64,000 bases of DNA from positions 1 through 64,000 of the forward strand of contig JBDZVM010000020.1 in assembly GCA_040255675.1 (NCBI GenBank), written 5' to 3'. The notes beneath the pieces are model-generated. The model was not told the origin of the DNA. It ran no database searches and saw only the letters and a list, made by a program, of their open reading frames with translations. Source of the stretch: JBDZVM01 sp040255675 (GTDB lineage: Bacteria; Actinomycetota; Actinomycetes; Acidothermales; Acidothermaceae). Below, piece after piece: positions 32,005 to 40,619 of the stretch; position 1 is the stretch's first letter, and each line of letters opens with the position of its first letter. The position numbers and the translations under genes were made by a program.

Positions 32005-34719
32005 ATGACGGGCGCGCAGGCAGCAACTGTTCAAACGCACACCATTCAAACGCGGATACCGTCGCGGCTCGACCGGTTGCCGTGGGCGAAGTTCCATTGG
32101 ATGATCATTCTCGGACTCGGTACCGCGTGGATTCTCGACGGACTCGAAGTCACGATCGTCGGCGCGGTTGCCTCGCGGCTCACCGAATCGGGCAGCGGCA
32201 TCAACATGTCGGCCGGCGATATCGGCACGGCCGCGGCCATCTACGTGATCGGCGCTTGCTCAGGCGCACTGTTCTTCGGACAGCTCACCGACCGGTTCGG
32301 CCGCAAGAAGCTGTTCATGATTACCCTGCTGATCTACCTCATCGCGACGGCGGCCACCGCGTTCGCCTTCGCTCCGTGGTATTTCTACCTCGCCCGATTC
32401 TTCACCGGCGCCGGCATCGGGGGCGAGTACGCCGCGATCAACTCGGCGATCGACGAGCTGATACCGGCGCGCGTACGAGGCCGCATCGACCTGATCATCA
32501 ACGGCTCCTTTTGGGTTGGCTCGATCTTCGGCTCGCTCGCCGCATTATTCTTCCTCGACACGTCGATATTCCCCAAAGACATCGGTTGGCGAATCGCATT
32601 CGGCCTCGGTGTCGTCATCGCCATCGCCATTCTCTTCGTCAGGCGTGCTGTGCCCGAGAGCCCTCGATGGCTTTTCATCCACGGTCGCGAAGAAGAAGCC
32701 GAGCAAATTGTCGGCGACATCGAGCACGCCGTCGAAGAAGAAACCGATCAGCGGCTGACTTCGGTGACCAAGACCCTCACCGTGCGGCAGCGAGAGACTA
32801 TCTCGTTTCGCGAAATCGCGCGGGTCGCGTTCAAGGTTTACCCGCAACGCTCGATCCTGTGCCTTGCACTGTTCGTCGGACAAGCCTTCCTCTACAACGG
32901 TGTCACCTTCAACCTCGGTACATTGATGACGACGTTTTTCGGTGTCGCGTCGGGCGCCGTGCCGATTTTCACTATCGTTTACGCCGCCAGCAACTTTACC
33001 GGGCCGCTCACGTTGGGCAGGTTATTCGACACCATCGGCCGAAAACCCATGGTCTCGGCGACCTACCTCGGCTCGGCGGCCATCGCCGTCCTGCTCGCGA
33101 TTTTGTTCGTGCAGCCGGGGTTGCTCGGCGCATGGACGTTCATCATCATCGTGATGGGCGTGTTCTTCCTGGCCTCGGCGGGCGCCAGCGCGGCGTATTT
33201 GACGGCGTCCGAGATATTTCCCATGGAAACGAGGGCCTTGGCCATCGCCTTCTTCTACGCCATCGGCACGGCGGCGGGAGGTATCGCGGGTCCGCTGCTT
33301 TTCGGCGACCTGATCGGTAGCAAGAATCGCACCCTGGTCATGGTGGCCTTCTTGATCGGTGCTGGCGTCATGTCGCTCGGCGGTATCGCGGAGCTGTTCT
33401 TCGGGGTGAAGGCGGAGCAGGCACAGCTCGAAGACATCGCCAAGCCGCTGACGGTCGAGGCCGCCGAGGGAGGTGCCGCCGGTGGCGAGCCTGAACTCAC
33501 GGGTTCGGCGAAGGAGCGCGCGGCAGCGCGGCGGTCGCGAGAAGACGCGGCGCGCGAGCGCGCTCGTTCCGCCGAGCACCAGGCTGTCGTGCACGACCTT
33601 CTTGCCGAAGCGGCGGCGGCTGGCACCCCGCCGTCCGACCGTACGGAAGTCGAGCGGGTGCTCGCGCAGATCGCCGAACTGCGGGCGTCCGCGCATGACG
33701 AGTACGCGACAGCACATGACGAGTACGCCGCTGCCGCGGAAGAATCCGACGAGTCAGGCGCGGCCGCCGCCCGGCGACGTGGAGACGCCGCGGAGCAACG
33801 GGCGCGCGCTCACGAAGAAGAAGCGGCGGCCCTGGCCGCCGAGCATGAGGACGACGCCGTGCGGCATCGCGAGTTGGCGGCCGCGGCGGACGAACGGGCG
33901 CGGGCGAGCGAGCAACTCGCGCTAGCGCGGCAAGCGGTCGCCGAATTCACGGACGCCGAATTCACGGACGCCGAATTCACGGACGTCGAATCCTCGGACG
34001 CCGAATCCTCGGACGCGGAGCCGTCGAGGGTGCGGGCCGACGGTACGGATGCCGCCGTGCGCAGTGAGTTGCGAAGCGCTCGCGTGCACATGCACGAGAC
34101 CTGGGCACGCATGCACGAGCAACGGTCGCGGGCCCACGTGTGCCGAAGCGAGGGCGACGAATCCGGCGCGGCGCAGGCAGAGCAGGCGGCACGCGCGCTC
34201 GAAGAGCAGGGCAGAGCCGCCGCGTTGCGTGTCGACGCCGCGCGGTTCAAGGGCGAGGCGGCTGAAGAAGAACGCGCCGAAGCGCAGTACGTGGAATCTG
34301 AGCAGGAAAAGCAGCGTGCCGCTCGGCGCGATGCCATCGATGAGCGCATTCGGGCCGCAATCGAACACCGAAGGGCTGCCGAGCGCCGCGGTCTGCGTCG
34401 CTATCGTCCCGGTCCGGGCCGGCTGTTCGGCAGTCCCGCTCTTTCCGAGCTCGTGCCCTATCCGGAGGAGCGCCTCGGGACCGAGATCCGGACGATAGAA
34501 CGAGCGTTGCGGGAAAACGGCACAGTCGACCGCGATGACTTGGCGCGCCTCGTAGGTGCTCGGTATTGGGGCCCTGGCGTGTTCGGCGAGGCGCTGCACG
34601 AGGCGGTCGCCGAGGGGCTGGTCAGGCGAACCTCCCGCCGCACCTATTCACCCAGCGACGACGGCTCATCCAACGCGGATCGCTCGCCTAACCGCGATGG
34701 CGGCGACTCGGCGGGCTAG
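32005..34719 (+). CDS. MFS sugar/acid transporter with long coiled-coil and winged-helix-like tail
   Basis: 904 residues from ATG 32005, which follows GAGGAGG. Residues 1-450 are a standard 12-helix MFS transporter: GTAWILDGLEVTIVG in helix 1, LTDRFGRKKLF and GRLFDTIGRKPMV at the two A-motif loops, and PESPRWLFIHGR after helix 6 as in sugar porters. Then comes an unusual 430-residue cytoplasmic extension rich in Ala, Glu and Arg (predicted coiled coil), a repeat of EFTDA/ESSDA units (bases 33940-34014), and near the end RTIERALRENGTVDRDDLARL, GARYWGPGVFGEAL and AVAEGLVRR, which look like a winged helix. The transported solute is unknown. Confidence 0.85.
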   Translation: MTGAQAATVQTHTIQTRIPSRLDRLPWAKFHWMIILGLGTAWILDGLEVTIVGAVASRLTESGSGINMSAGDIGTAAAIYVIGACSGALFFGQLTDRFGRKKLFMITLLIYLIATAATAFAFAPWYFYLARFFTGAGIGGEYAAINSAIDELIPARVRGRIDLIINGSFWVGSIFGSLAALFFLDTSIFPKDIGWRIAFGLGVVIAIAILFVRRAVPESPRWLFIHGREEEAEQIVGDIEHAVEEETDQRLTSVTKTLTVRQRETISFREIARVAFKVYPQRSILCLALFVGQAFLYNGVTFNLGTLMTTFFGVASGAVPIFTIVYAASNFTGPLTLGRLFDTIGRKPMVSATYLGSAAIAVLLAILFVQPGLLGAWTFIIIVMGVFFLASAGASAAYLTASEIFPMETRALAIAFFYAIGTAAGGIAGPLLFGDLIGSKNRTLVMVAFLIGAGVMSLGGIAELFFGVKAEQAQLEDIAKPLTVEAAEGGAAGGEPELTGSAKERAAARRSREDAARERARSAEHQAVVHDLLAEAAAAGTPPSDRTEVERVLAQIAELRASAHDEYATAHDEYAAAAEESDESGAAAARRRGDAAEQRARAHEEEAAALAAEHEDDAVRHRELAAAADERARASEQLALARQAVAEFTDAEFTDAEFTDVESSDAESSDAEPSRVRADGTDAAVRSELRSARVHMHETWARMHEQRSRAHVCRSEGDESGAAQAEQAARALEEQGRAAALRVDAARFKGEAAEEERAEAQYVESEQEKQRAARRDAIDERIRAAIEHRRAAERRGLRRYRPGPGRLFGSPALSELVPYPEERLGTEIRTIERALRENGTVDRDDLARLVGARYWGPGVFGEALHEAVAEGLVRRTSRRTYSPSDDGSSNADRSPNRDGGDSAG
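33940..34014 (+). repeat. Five 15-bp tandem units inside the MFS tail
   Basis: gccgaattcacggac is repeated three times exactly (33940-33984), followed by gtcgaatcctcggac and gccgaatcctcggac. In-frame units code for AEFTD and (V/A)ESSD. Length change would not shift the frame. Confidence 0.9.
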
Positions 34720-34730
34720 CGCTGGTGGTA

Positions 34731-34763
34731 GCGACTCAGCGCGCCGAGATCACATGACGCGAC

Positions 34764-34777
<14 letters not shown>
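34731..34777. repeat. 28-bp tandem duplication at the end of the citrate synthase gene
   Basis: GCGACTCAGCGCGCCGAGA occurs at 34731-34749 and 34759-34777; the second copy contains the stop codon of the minus-strand citrate synthase gene, the first lies just beyond it. A simple slip duplication in the 3' region. Confidence 0.75.
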
Positions 34778-36068
<1,291 letters not shown>

Positions 36069-36168
36069 TGACCAAAAACCCTTCATCGGCTGCGGCGGTA
36101 ACTGAAGTCTATCTTTCGCCGTTTGCGCGCCGATCGCGCCGAGGTTCGCCGATGTCTTTGCGTGACAT

Positions 36169-36996
36169 TCACCGCTTTGGCTTGACTGCACCGAGCGTGT
36201 AGGTCATCGGTACTCGCCAAGCGCGATCCGCAAGCCGCCACTCGCCGTCCGCTTCTTCGGTCATTCCCGGCAGTGGATCGTAGGGTGCGCTGTCGTGCTC
36301 GACGAGCATCGTGAGGCGCATGCCCTCGGCGAGCAAGCCGGTGACGATCTCGCCGAGCCCGTGGTTCCACTCATGCGTGACCGTCGTCTCGAACACCGCG
36401 TCGGGGTCGGCGTAGGTTCCCCCGAACTCCCAGACTGTCGGCTCGGGGCGTTCGGAGTATGGGTAGTCGACGACCAAGAGGCCGTCGTCGCGCGGATCGG
36501 CAAGCGCCCACAACATCGGATGACCCTCGCGCATGAACAACCGGCCGCCGGGCCTCAGCAGGTTCGCGACGATGTGCGCCCAGCGCCGCGCATCGGGTAG
36601 CCAGCACAACGCGCCGACGCTCACGTAGACGAAATCGAAGCGTTCAGAGCCAAGCGCGTCTACCGCGTCGTACACGTTGGCTTGGACGAATTCGACGTCC
36701 GCACCGACCATTCTGGCGAATGACCGGGCCTGCGCGAGCGCCGCGGGGGAGAAGTCGAGCCCGACCATGCGCGCGCCGAGGCGGGCGAGTGAGACGGTGT
36801 CGGTGCCGATGTGGCATTGCAAATGCACGCCGTCGAGGCCTTCGATGTCGCCCAGACGGGCGCGGTCGAACCGCACGACCTTGCTGAGATAGGTCGAATC
36901 TTCGACGAAGCGGTCGACGGCGTAGCTCTTCGCGGCGGCATGCGTGGGAACGCGCTCTTCCCAGTTGGCGAGATTGATCGCGAACGAATCGTTCAT
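36169..36996 (-). CDS. Class I SAM-dependent methyltransferase
   Basis: 275 residues. LDGVHLQCHIGTDTVSLARLG is motif I (a His/Cys variant of the glycine loop found in this subfamily), VGLDFSPAALAQA the ribose-binding acid region, RFDFVYVSVGALCWL motif IV and LLRPGGRLFMREGHP motif post-I/VI. Trp-rich segments in the last third (TVWEFGGTYADPDAVFE) may form the substrate cap. It would methylate an unknown small molecule. Starts 37 bases from the divergent sirtuin gene. Confidence 0.85.
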   Translation of the reverse strand: MNDSFAINLANWEERVPTHAAAKSYAVDRFVEDSTYLSKVVRFDRARLGDIEGLDGVHLQCHIGTDTVSLARLGARMVGLDFSPAALAQARSFARMVGADVEFVQANVYDAVDALGSERFDFVYVSVGALCWLPDARRWAHIVANLLRPGGRLFMREGHPMLWALADPRDDGLLVVDYPYSERPEPTVWEFGGTYADPDAVFETTVTHEWNHGLGEIVTGLLAEGMRLTMLVEHDSAPYDPLPGMTEEADGEWRLADRAWRVPMTYTLGAVKPKR

Positions 36997-37033
36997 CCGG
37001 GCAGCGTCTCATGTGGCGTGCGCGTTCGCTAGC

Positions 37034-37891
37034 GTGAAGTACGTGCGTAATCCGCTCGCTGATCTGGCCGAATACGTCGGACGCGGCGCCGTCATGGTGC
37101 TGAGCGGCGCGGGCATGTCGACCGATTCAGGCATTCCCGATTACCGGGGGCCGAGCGGATCACTACGCCGCTACACCCCGATGTCGTTTCAAACCTTTCT
37201 TTCGGACGCCGCCGCGCGCCGCCGTTATTGGGCCCGCAGCCATCTCGGCTGGCGCCGTTTCGCCGCCGCGAGGCCGAATCTCGGGCATTTCATGGTGGCT
37301 CGCCTGGAAGAACTCGGGCTGACGACCGGCATCGTCACCCAAAACGTCGACGGTTTGCATCAAGCCGCCGGCGCGGCCGACGTCGTCGACCTGCACGGCC
37401 GCCTAGATCGGGTAACGTGCCTGGCGTGCAAGGCGTTGTGCTCGCGCGATGACCTCGATCGCAGGCTACGTGAAGCGAACCCTTCCTTTGCCGCCGACGT
37501 GACGGCGACGAACCCGGACGGCGACGTCGACCTCGCCGGCAACAGCGAATGCGAATTCAATGTGGTCGATTGTTCGGCGTGCGGCGGAATTCTCAAACCC
37601 GATGTGGTGTTTTTCGGCGAGAGCGTGCCAAGCGTGACGGTCGAACACTGCTATAAGCTCGTCGAGTCGTCGCGCCTCCTGCTCGTACTCGGGTCGTCAT
37701 TGACCGTGATGTCGGGATACAGATTTGTCAAACGGGCGGTGGCGGCGGGTACTCCTGTCGCGATCGTCAACCGCGGCGCGACTCGCGGCGACGGTGACGC
37801 TTCGTTGATCGTCGACGCGCCGCTTGCCGACGTCCTGCCTGATCTGGTCGCCTCCGTCGGTCAGCATGCCTCGGTGCCTTTTTCGGGGTAG
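37034..37891 (+). CDS. NAD-dependent protein deacylase (sirtuin, Sir2 family)
   Basis: About 285 residues; GTG 37034 or GTG 37043 are both plausible and no ribosome site decides. AVMVLSGAGMSTDSGIPDYRG is the NAD-binding GAG and S.SGIPDFR motif; TQNVDGLHQAAG the NVD ribose site; DLHGRLDRVTC contains the catalytic His followed by zinc Cys pairs CLAC and CSAC; KPDVVFFGE and GSSLTVMSGYR complete the Rossmann fold. It removes acyl groups from lysine with NAD as co-substrate. There is an insertion between the two zinc Cys pairs (about 45 residues, NPDGDVDLAGNSECEFN) longer than usual. Confidence 0.92.
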   Translation: MKYVRNPLADLAEYVGRGAVMVLSGAGMSTDSGIPDYRGPSGSLRRYTPMSFQTFLSDAAARRRYWARSHLGWRRFAAARPNLGHFMVARLEELGLTTGIVTQNVDGLHQAAGAADVVDLHGRLDRVTCLACKALCSRDDLDRRLREANPSFAADVTATNPDGDVDLAGNSECEFNVVDCSACGGILKPDVVFFGESVPSVTVEHCYKLVESSRLLLVLGSSLTVMSGYRFVKRAVAAGTPVAIVNRGATRGDGDASLIVDAPLADVLPDLVASVGQHASVPFSG

Positions 37892-37900
37892 GCGACTCGA

Positions 37901-38338
37901 TCACGGCAGTATCGGCAGGCCGGCAGCGTCGAGCGGCCAGCCCGGGTTGTGCGCGATCTCGATGACGTGGCCGTCGAGATCGGTCACATAACCTGAGTAG
38001 CCGCCCCAATCGGTCTTGTGCGCGGGCTTCAGCACGCTCCCGCCCGCCGCCTCGAACGAGCTGATCGCGTCGTCGACCTCCGCTTTGCTCGCGCAGTTGA
38101 CGGCCAATGCGACCCCGCGCGAGCCGGGCGGCGGGTCGCGAAACGGCAGCCCGGCGTCGTCCGCCAGATCTCGCTTCCCCCAAAGAGCAAGCACGGGGCC
38201 GGCTGTCTTGAAGAAGCTCACCTCGCCGGGCACCGACGACGCCGAGAGCGGCCAGCCGAGTGCTTGGTAGAACTTTGTGGCGGCCTCGACGTCGGCGACG
38301 CCGAGTGTGACGAGCGATACGCGGGCAGGCACGGTCAT
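37901..38338 (-). CDS. VOC (glyoxalase/bleomycin-resistance-like) protein
   Basis: 145 residues from ATG 38338. The two beta-alpha-beta-beta-beta units are seen in VSLVTLGVADVEAATKFYQALGWPL and, later, GVALAVNCASKAEVDDAISSFEAAGG, then HKTDWGGYSGYVTDLDGHVIEIAHNPGW, where the final Glu is a typical metal ligand. The function could be metal-dependent lyase, dioxygenase or binding protein. A 36-codon longer reading exists but crosses the intergenic region. Convergent with the sirtuin gene (9-base gap). Confidence 0.82.
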   Translation of the reverse strand: MTVPARVSLVTLGVADVEAATKFYQALGWPLSASSVPGEVSFFKTAGPVLALWGKRDLADDAGLPFRDPPPGSRGVALAVNCASKAEVDDAISSFEAAGGSVLKPAHKTDWGGYSGYVTDLDGHVIEIAHNPGWPLDAAGLPILP

Positions 38339-38410
38339 GTCGCCAATTGTGCATCGCGTCGAGGGGTCGCGTCGCTGTCGTGCCGCGATACGCACGTAGA
38401 ATGCGATCTT

Positions 38411-39241
38411 ATGGAAATAGGCGTTGCGATGTTCCCTACCCACGACGCGATCGATCCTGCCCAGCTAGCCCGACTCGCCGAGCAGCACGGATACGAGTCG
38501 CTGTTCTTCCCTGAGCACTCGCACATTCCGGCCAGTCGGCTTTCCCCTTTCGGCGGGGGCGGCGACCTGCCTCGCAAGTACTGGCACACCTACGACCTGT
38601 TCGTGGCGTTGACGGCTGCCGCCATGGCGACCACGAAGCTGCGGGTGGGCAGCGGGATCTGCCTCGTGCCGCAACGCGACCCGATCCACACCGCGAAAGA
38701 AGTCGCGAGCGTCGACAATCTTTCGGGCGGCCGTTTCGAGTTCGGCATCGGCGCCGGCTGGAATCGCGAAGAGATGGAAAACCACGGCACCGATCCGCGT
38801 ACGCGCATGGCGCTCATCCGCGAGCGGGTCGAGGCGATGAAGGCGATCTGGAGTCAAGACGAGGCGAGCTATTCCGGCAAGTACGTGAACTTCGAGCGCA
38901 TCTGGTCGTGGCCGAAGCCGGCGCAGCGCCCGCATCCGCCGGTTTTGGTCGGCGGCGGGGGCCCGACCGTGCTCGATCGGGTGCTCTCGTTCGGTGACGC
39001 GTGGTTCCCGAACTACAGCGTCCCGAACGTTCTCGAACGGGCAGCCGAACTGCGTTCTCGCGCGGAACGGCCGATCGACGTCATGGTCATGGGCATCCCG
39101 GCCGACGCGAAAGTCATCGAAAGCTACGAGCAGGCGGGCTTTCGACGCATCGTGCACTGGCTGCCGTCGGCGTCGCGCAGCGTCGTCGAAAAGGCCATGG
39201 AGCGTTTCGAGGCCGCGCTCGACGAAGTGCACGGAGGCTAA
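38411..39241 (+). CDS. LLM-class F420-dependent oxidoreductase
   Basis: 276 residues from ATG 38411. EIGVAMFPTHDAID, LFFPEHSHIPASR, LRVGSGICLVPQRDPIHTAKE and GRFEFGIGAGWNREEMENHG mark the F420-dependent luciferase-like family; IWSWPKPAQRPHPPVLVGGGG is the late strand. Length and motifs match the mycobacterial Rv-type TIGR03619-like group. The next gene, a PPOX-type F420 protein, starts 8 bases after its stop, so the two form an operon using the same cofactor. Confidence 0.88.
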   Translation: MEIGVAMFPTHDAIDPAQLARLAEQHGYESLFFPEHSHIPASRLSPFGGGGDLPRKYWHTYDLFVALTAAAMATTKLRVGSGICLVPQRDPIHTAKEVASVDNLSGGRFEFGIGAGWNREEMENHGTDPRTRMALIRERVEAMKAIWSQDEASYSGKYVNFERIWSWPKPAQRPHPPVLVGGGGPTVLDRVLSFGDAWFPNYSVPNVLERAAELRSRAERPIDVMVMGIPADAKVIESYEQAGFRRIVHWLPSASRSVVEKAMERFEAALDEVHGG

Positions 39242-39249
39242 GCCGTAAG

Positions 39250-39687
39250 GTGGACGCCGAAGAAGCGCGGCGCCGGTTCAGCGAGGCGAGGATCGCCCGG
39301 CTGGCGACGGTTTCCGCGTCATCGGTGCCTCACCTCGTGCCGATCGTTTTCGCCGTCGTCGGTAACGTCATCTACAGCGCGGTCGATTCGAAGCCCAAGA
39401 AATCGACCGCGCTGCGGCGATTTCGAAATGTGCGCGAGAATCCGCACGTCGCCGTCCTCGTCGACTCGTACACCGACGACGACTGGACGGCCCTGTGGTG
39501 GGCACGAGCCGACGGCATCGCCCGCGTAATAGAAAACTCACCCGACGACGAGATGCGTCACGCGCTCGACGCCTTGCGAAGCCGCTACCCGCAGTACCGC
39601 GAGCGGCCGCCCGGCGCCCCGGTTCTTGCCGTCGACGTGCGGCGGTGGGGCGGCTGGTCGGCGTCGGAATCCGGCGGCGCTGGCTAG
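39250..39687 (+). CDS. PPOX-class F420-dependent protein (Rv0121 family)
   Basis: 145 residues from GTG 39250, 8 bases after the LLM gene. A split-barrel flavin/F420 fold is indicated by ARIARLATVSASSVPHLVPI, VFAVVGNVIYSAVDSKPKKS and HVAVLVDSYTDDDWTALWWAR. This arrangement (VxxxPHLVPI, KPK(K/R)STAL) is characteristic of the Rv0121 subgroup of pyridoxamine-oxidase-like enzymes. Coupled with the LLM gene. The substrate is unknown. It overlaps the end of the convergent aldo/keto reductase gene by four bases. Confidence 0.85.
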   Translation: MDAEEARRRFSEARIARLATVSASSVPHLVPIVFAVVGNVIYSAVDSKPKKSTALRRFRNVRENPHVAVLVDSYTDDDWTALWWARADGIARVIENSPDDEMRHALDALRSRYPQYRERPPGAPVLAVDVRRWGGWSASESGGAG

Positions 39688-40463
39688 CGCGCGAGGGCGT
39701 CGATGCGGGCCATCTCGTCGTCGCTCAACGAGAACGTGAATACGTCGAAGTTCGACACGATGCGGTCGCGATGTACCGACTTCGGGATCACCACGATCTC
39801 ATGCTGCACATGCCAGCGCACGATGATCTGTGCCGTGCTCACAGCGTGAGTTTCGGCAATTTCGCGCAGCAGCGCATCCTTGAGGTTGCTTCGTTTGAAC
39901 GGGCTGTAACCTTCGAGCACCACACCGCGATCTCGGCTATGCGCGAGCCGCGATTCGTCGTACAGGCTTGGGCTCCACGGGATTTGATTGACCTCCGGTG
40001 CCTCACCGGTAGCATCGATGAGCTCGTCGATTTGGGTCGGGCCGTAGTTGCTGACCCCGACCGATCTCGCCAAGCCGTCAGCTCGCGCGTCGAGTAGTTG
40101 CCGCCACGTCTGTGGCGACGCCGAGCCGTCGATCGGCCAATGGATGAGCCATAGGTCGACGTAGTCGGTTTTCAGTAGTCGCAGGCTTTGCTCGAGCGTC
40201 TCGCGTACGCGGCTCGCTCGTGACGGCGGCAGTTTCGTCGTCACGAAAACATCTTGTCGCGAAAGGCCGCTAGCACGGATCGCCTCTCCCACTTCTTTTT
40301 CGTTGTCGTACATCGTCGCCGTGTCGACGTGGCGGTATCCGACGTCTAGGGCAGTGCGGACGGCGTCGCGCGCTGTCTTGCCCGACATCTCCCACGTGCC
40401 GAAGCCGAGAACCGGAATCTGGCCACCGCCGCGTAGCGGCAGACTGGGCACGGTTGCGGTCAT
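39684..40463 (-). CDS. Aldo/keto reductase
   Basis: 259 residues from ATG 40463 (AAAGGG ahead); an upstream ATG at 40484 is possible. The (alpha/beta)8 barrel tetrad is visible: DTATMYDNE (Asp and Tyr), VTTKL (Lys) and LIHWP (His). PKSVHRDRIVSNFDVF is the NADPH-binding end. It reduces aldehydes or ketones with NADPH, resembling 2,5-diketo-gluconate reductase-type bacterial members. Specific substrate unknown. Confidence 0.92.
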   Translation of the reverse strand: MTATVPSLPLRGGGQIPVLGFGTWEMSGKTARDAVRTALDVGYRHVDTATMYDNEKEVGEAIRASGLSRQDVFVTTKLPPSRASRVRETLEQSLRLLKTDYVDLWLIHWPIDGSASPQTWRQLLDARADGLARSVGVSNYGPTQIDELIDATGEAPEVNQIPWSPSLYDESRLAHSRDRGVVLEGYSPFKRSNLKDALLREIAETHAVSTAQIIVRWHVQHEIVVIPKSVHRDRIVSNFDVFTFSLSDDEMARIDALAR

Positions 40464-40619
40464 GGCCGCCCTTTCGTCGATCACTTTGATGTCGCAGCTT
40501 TCTTACCCGACTTTCGCTGCCCCGTCGAGCATGGCTGACGTTCGACGCGCTAGAGACCGTTAAAAGTCAGCCAAGCTCGGGGACGACGGCGCGACTCAGC
40601 AGGCATCGGTGCAGCCGAG

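Noticed and set aside
32082..33320. 412-codon frame in the MFS gene
   Set aside because: Arg/His-rich shadow; the MFS frame has all family motifs.
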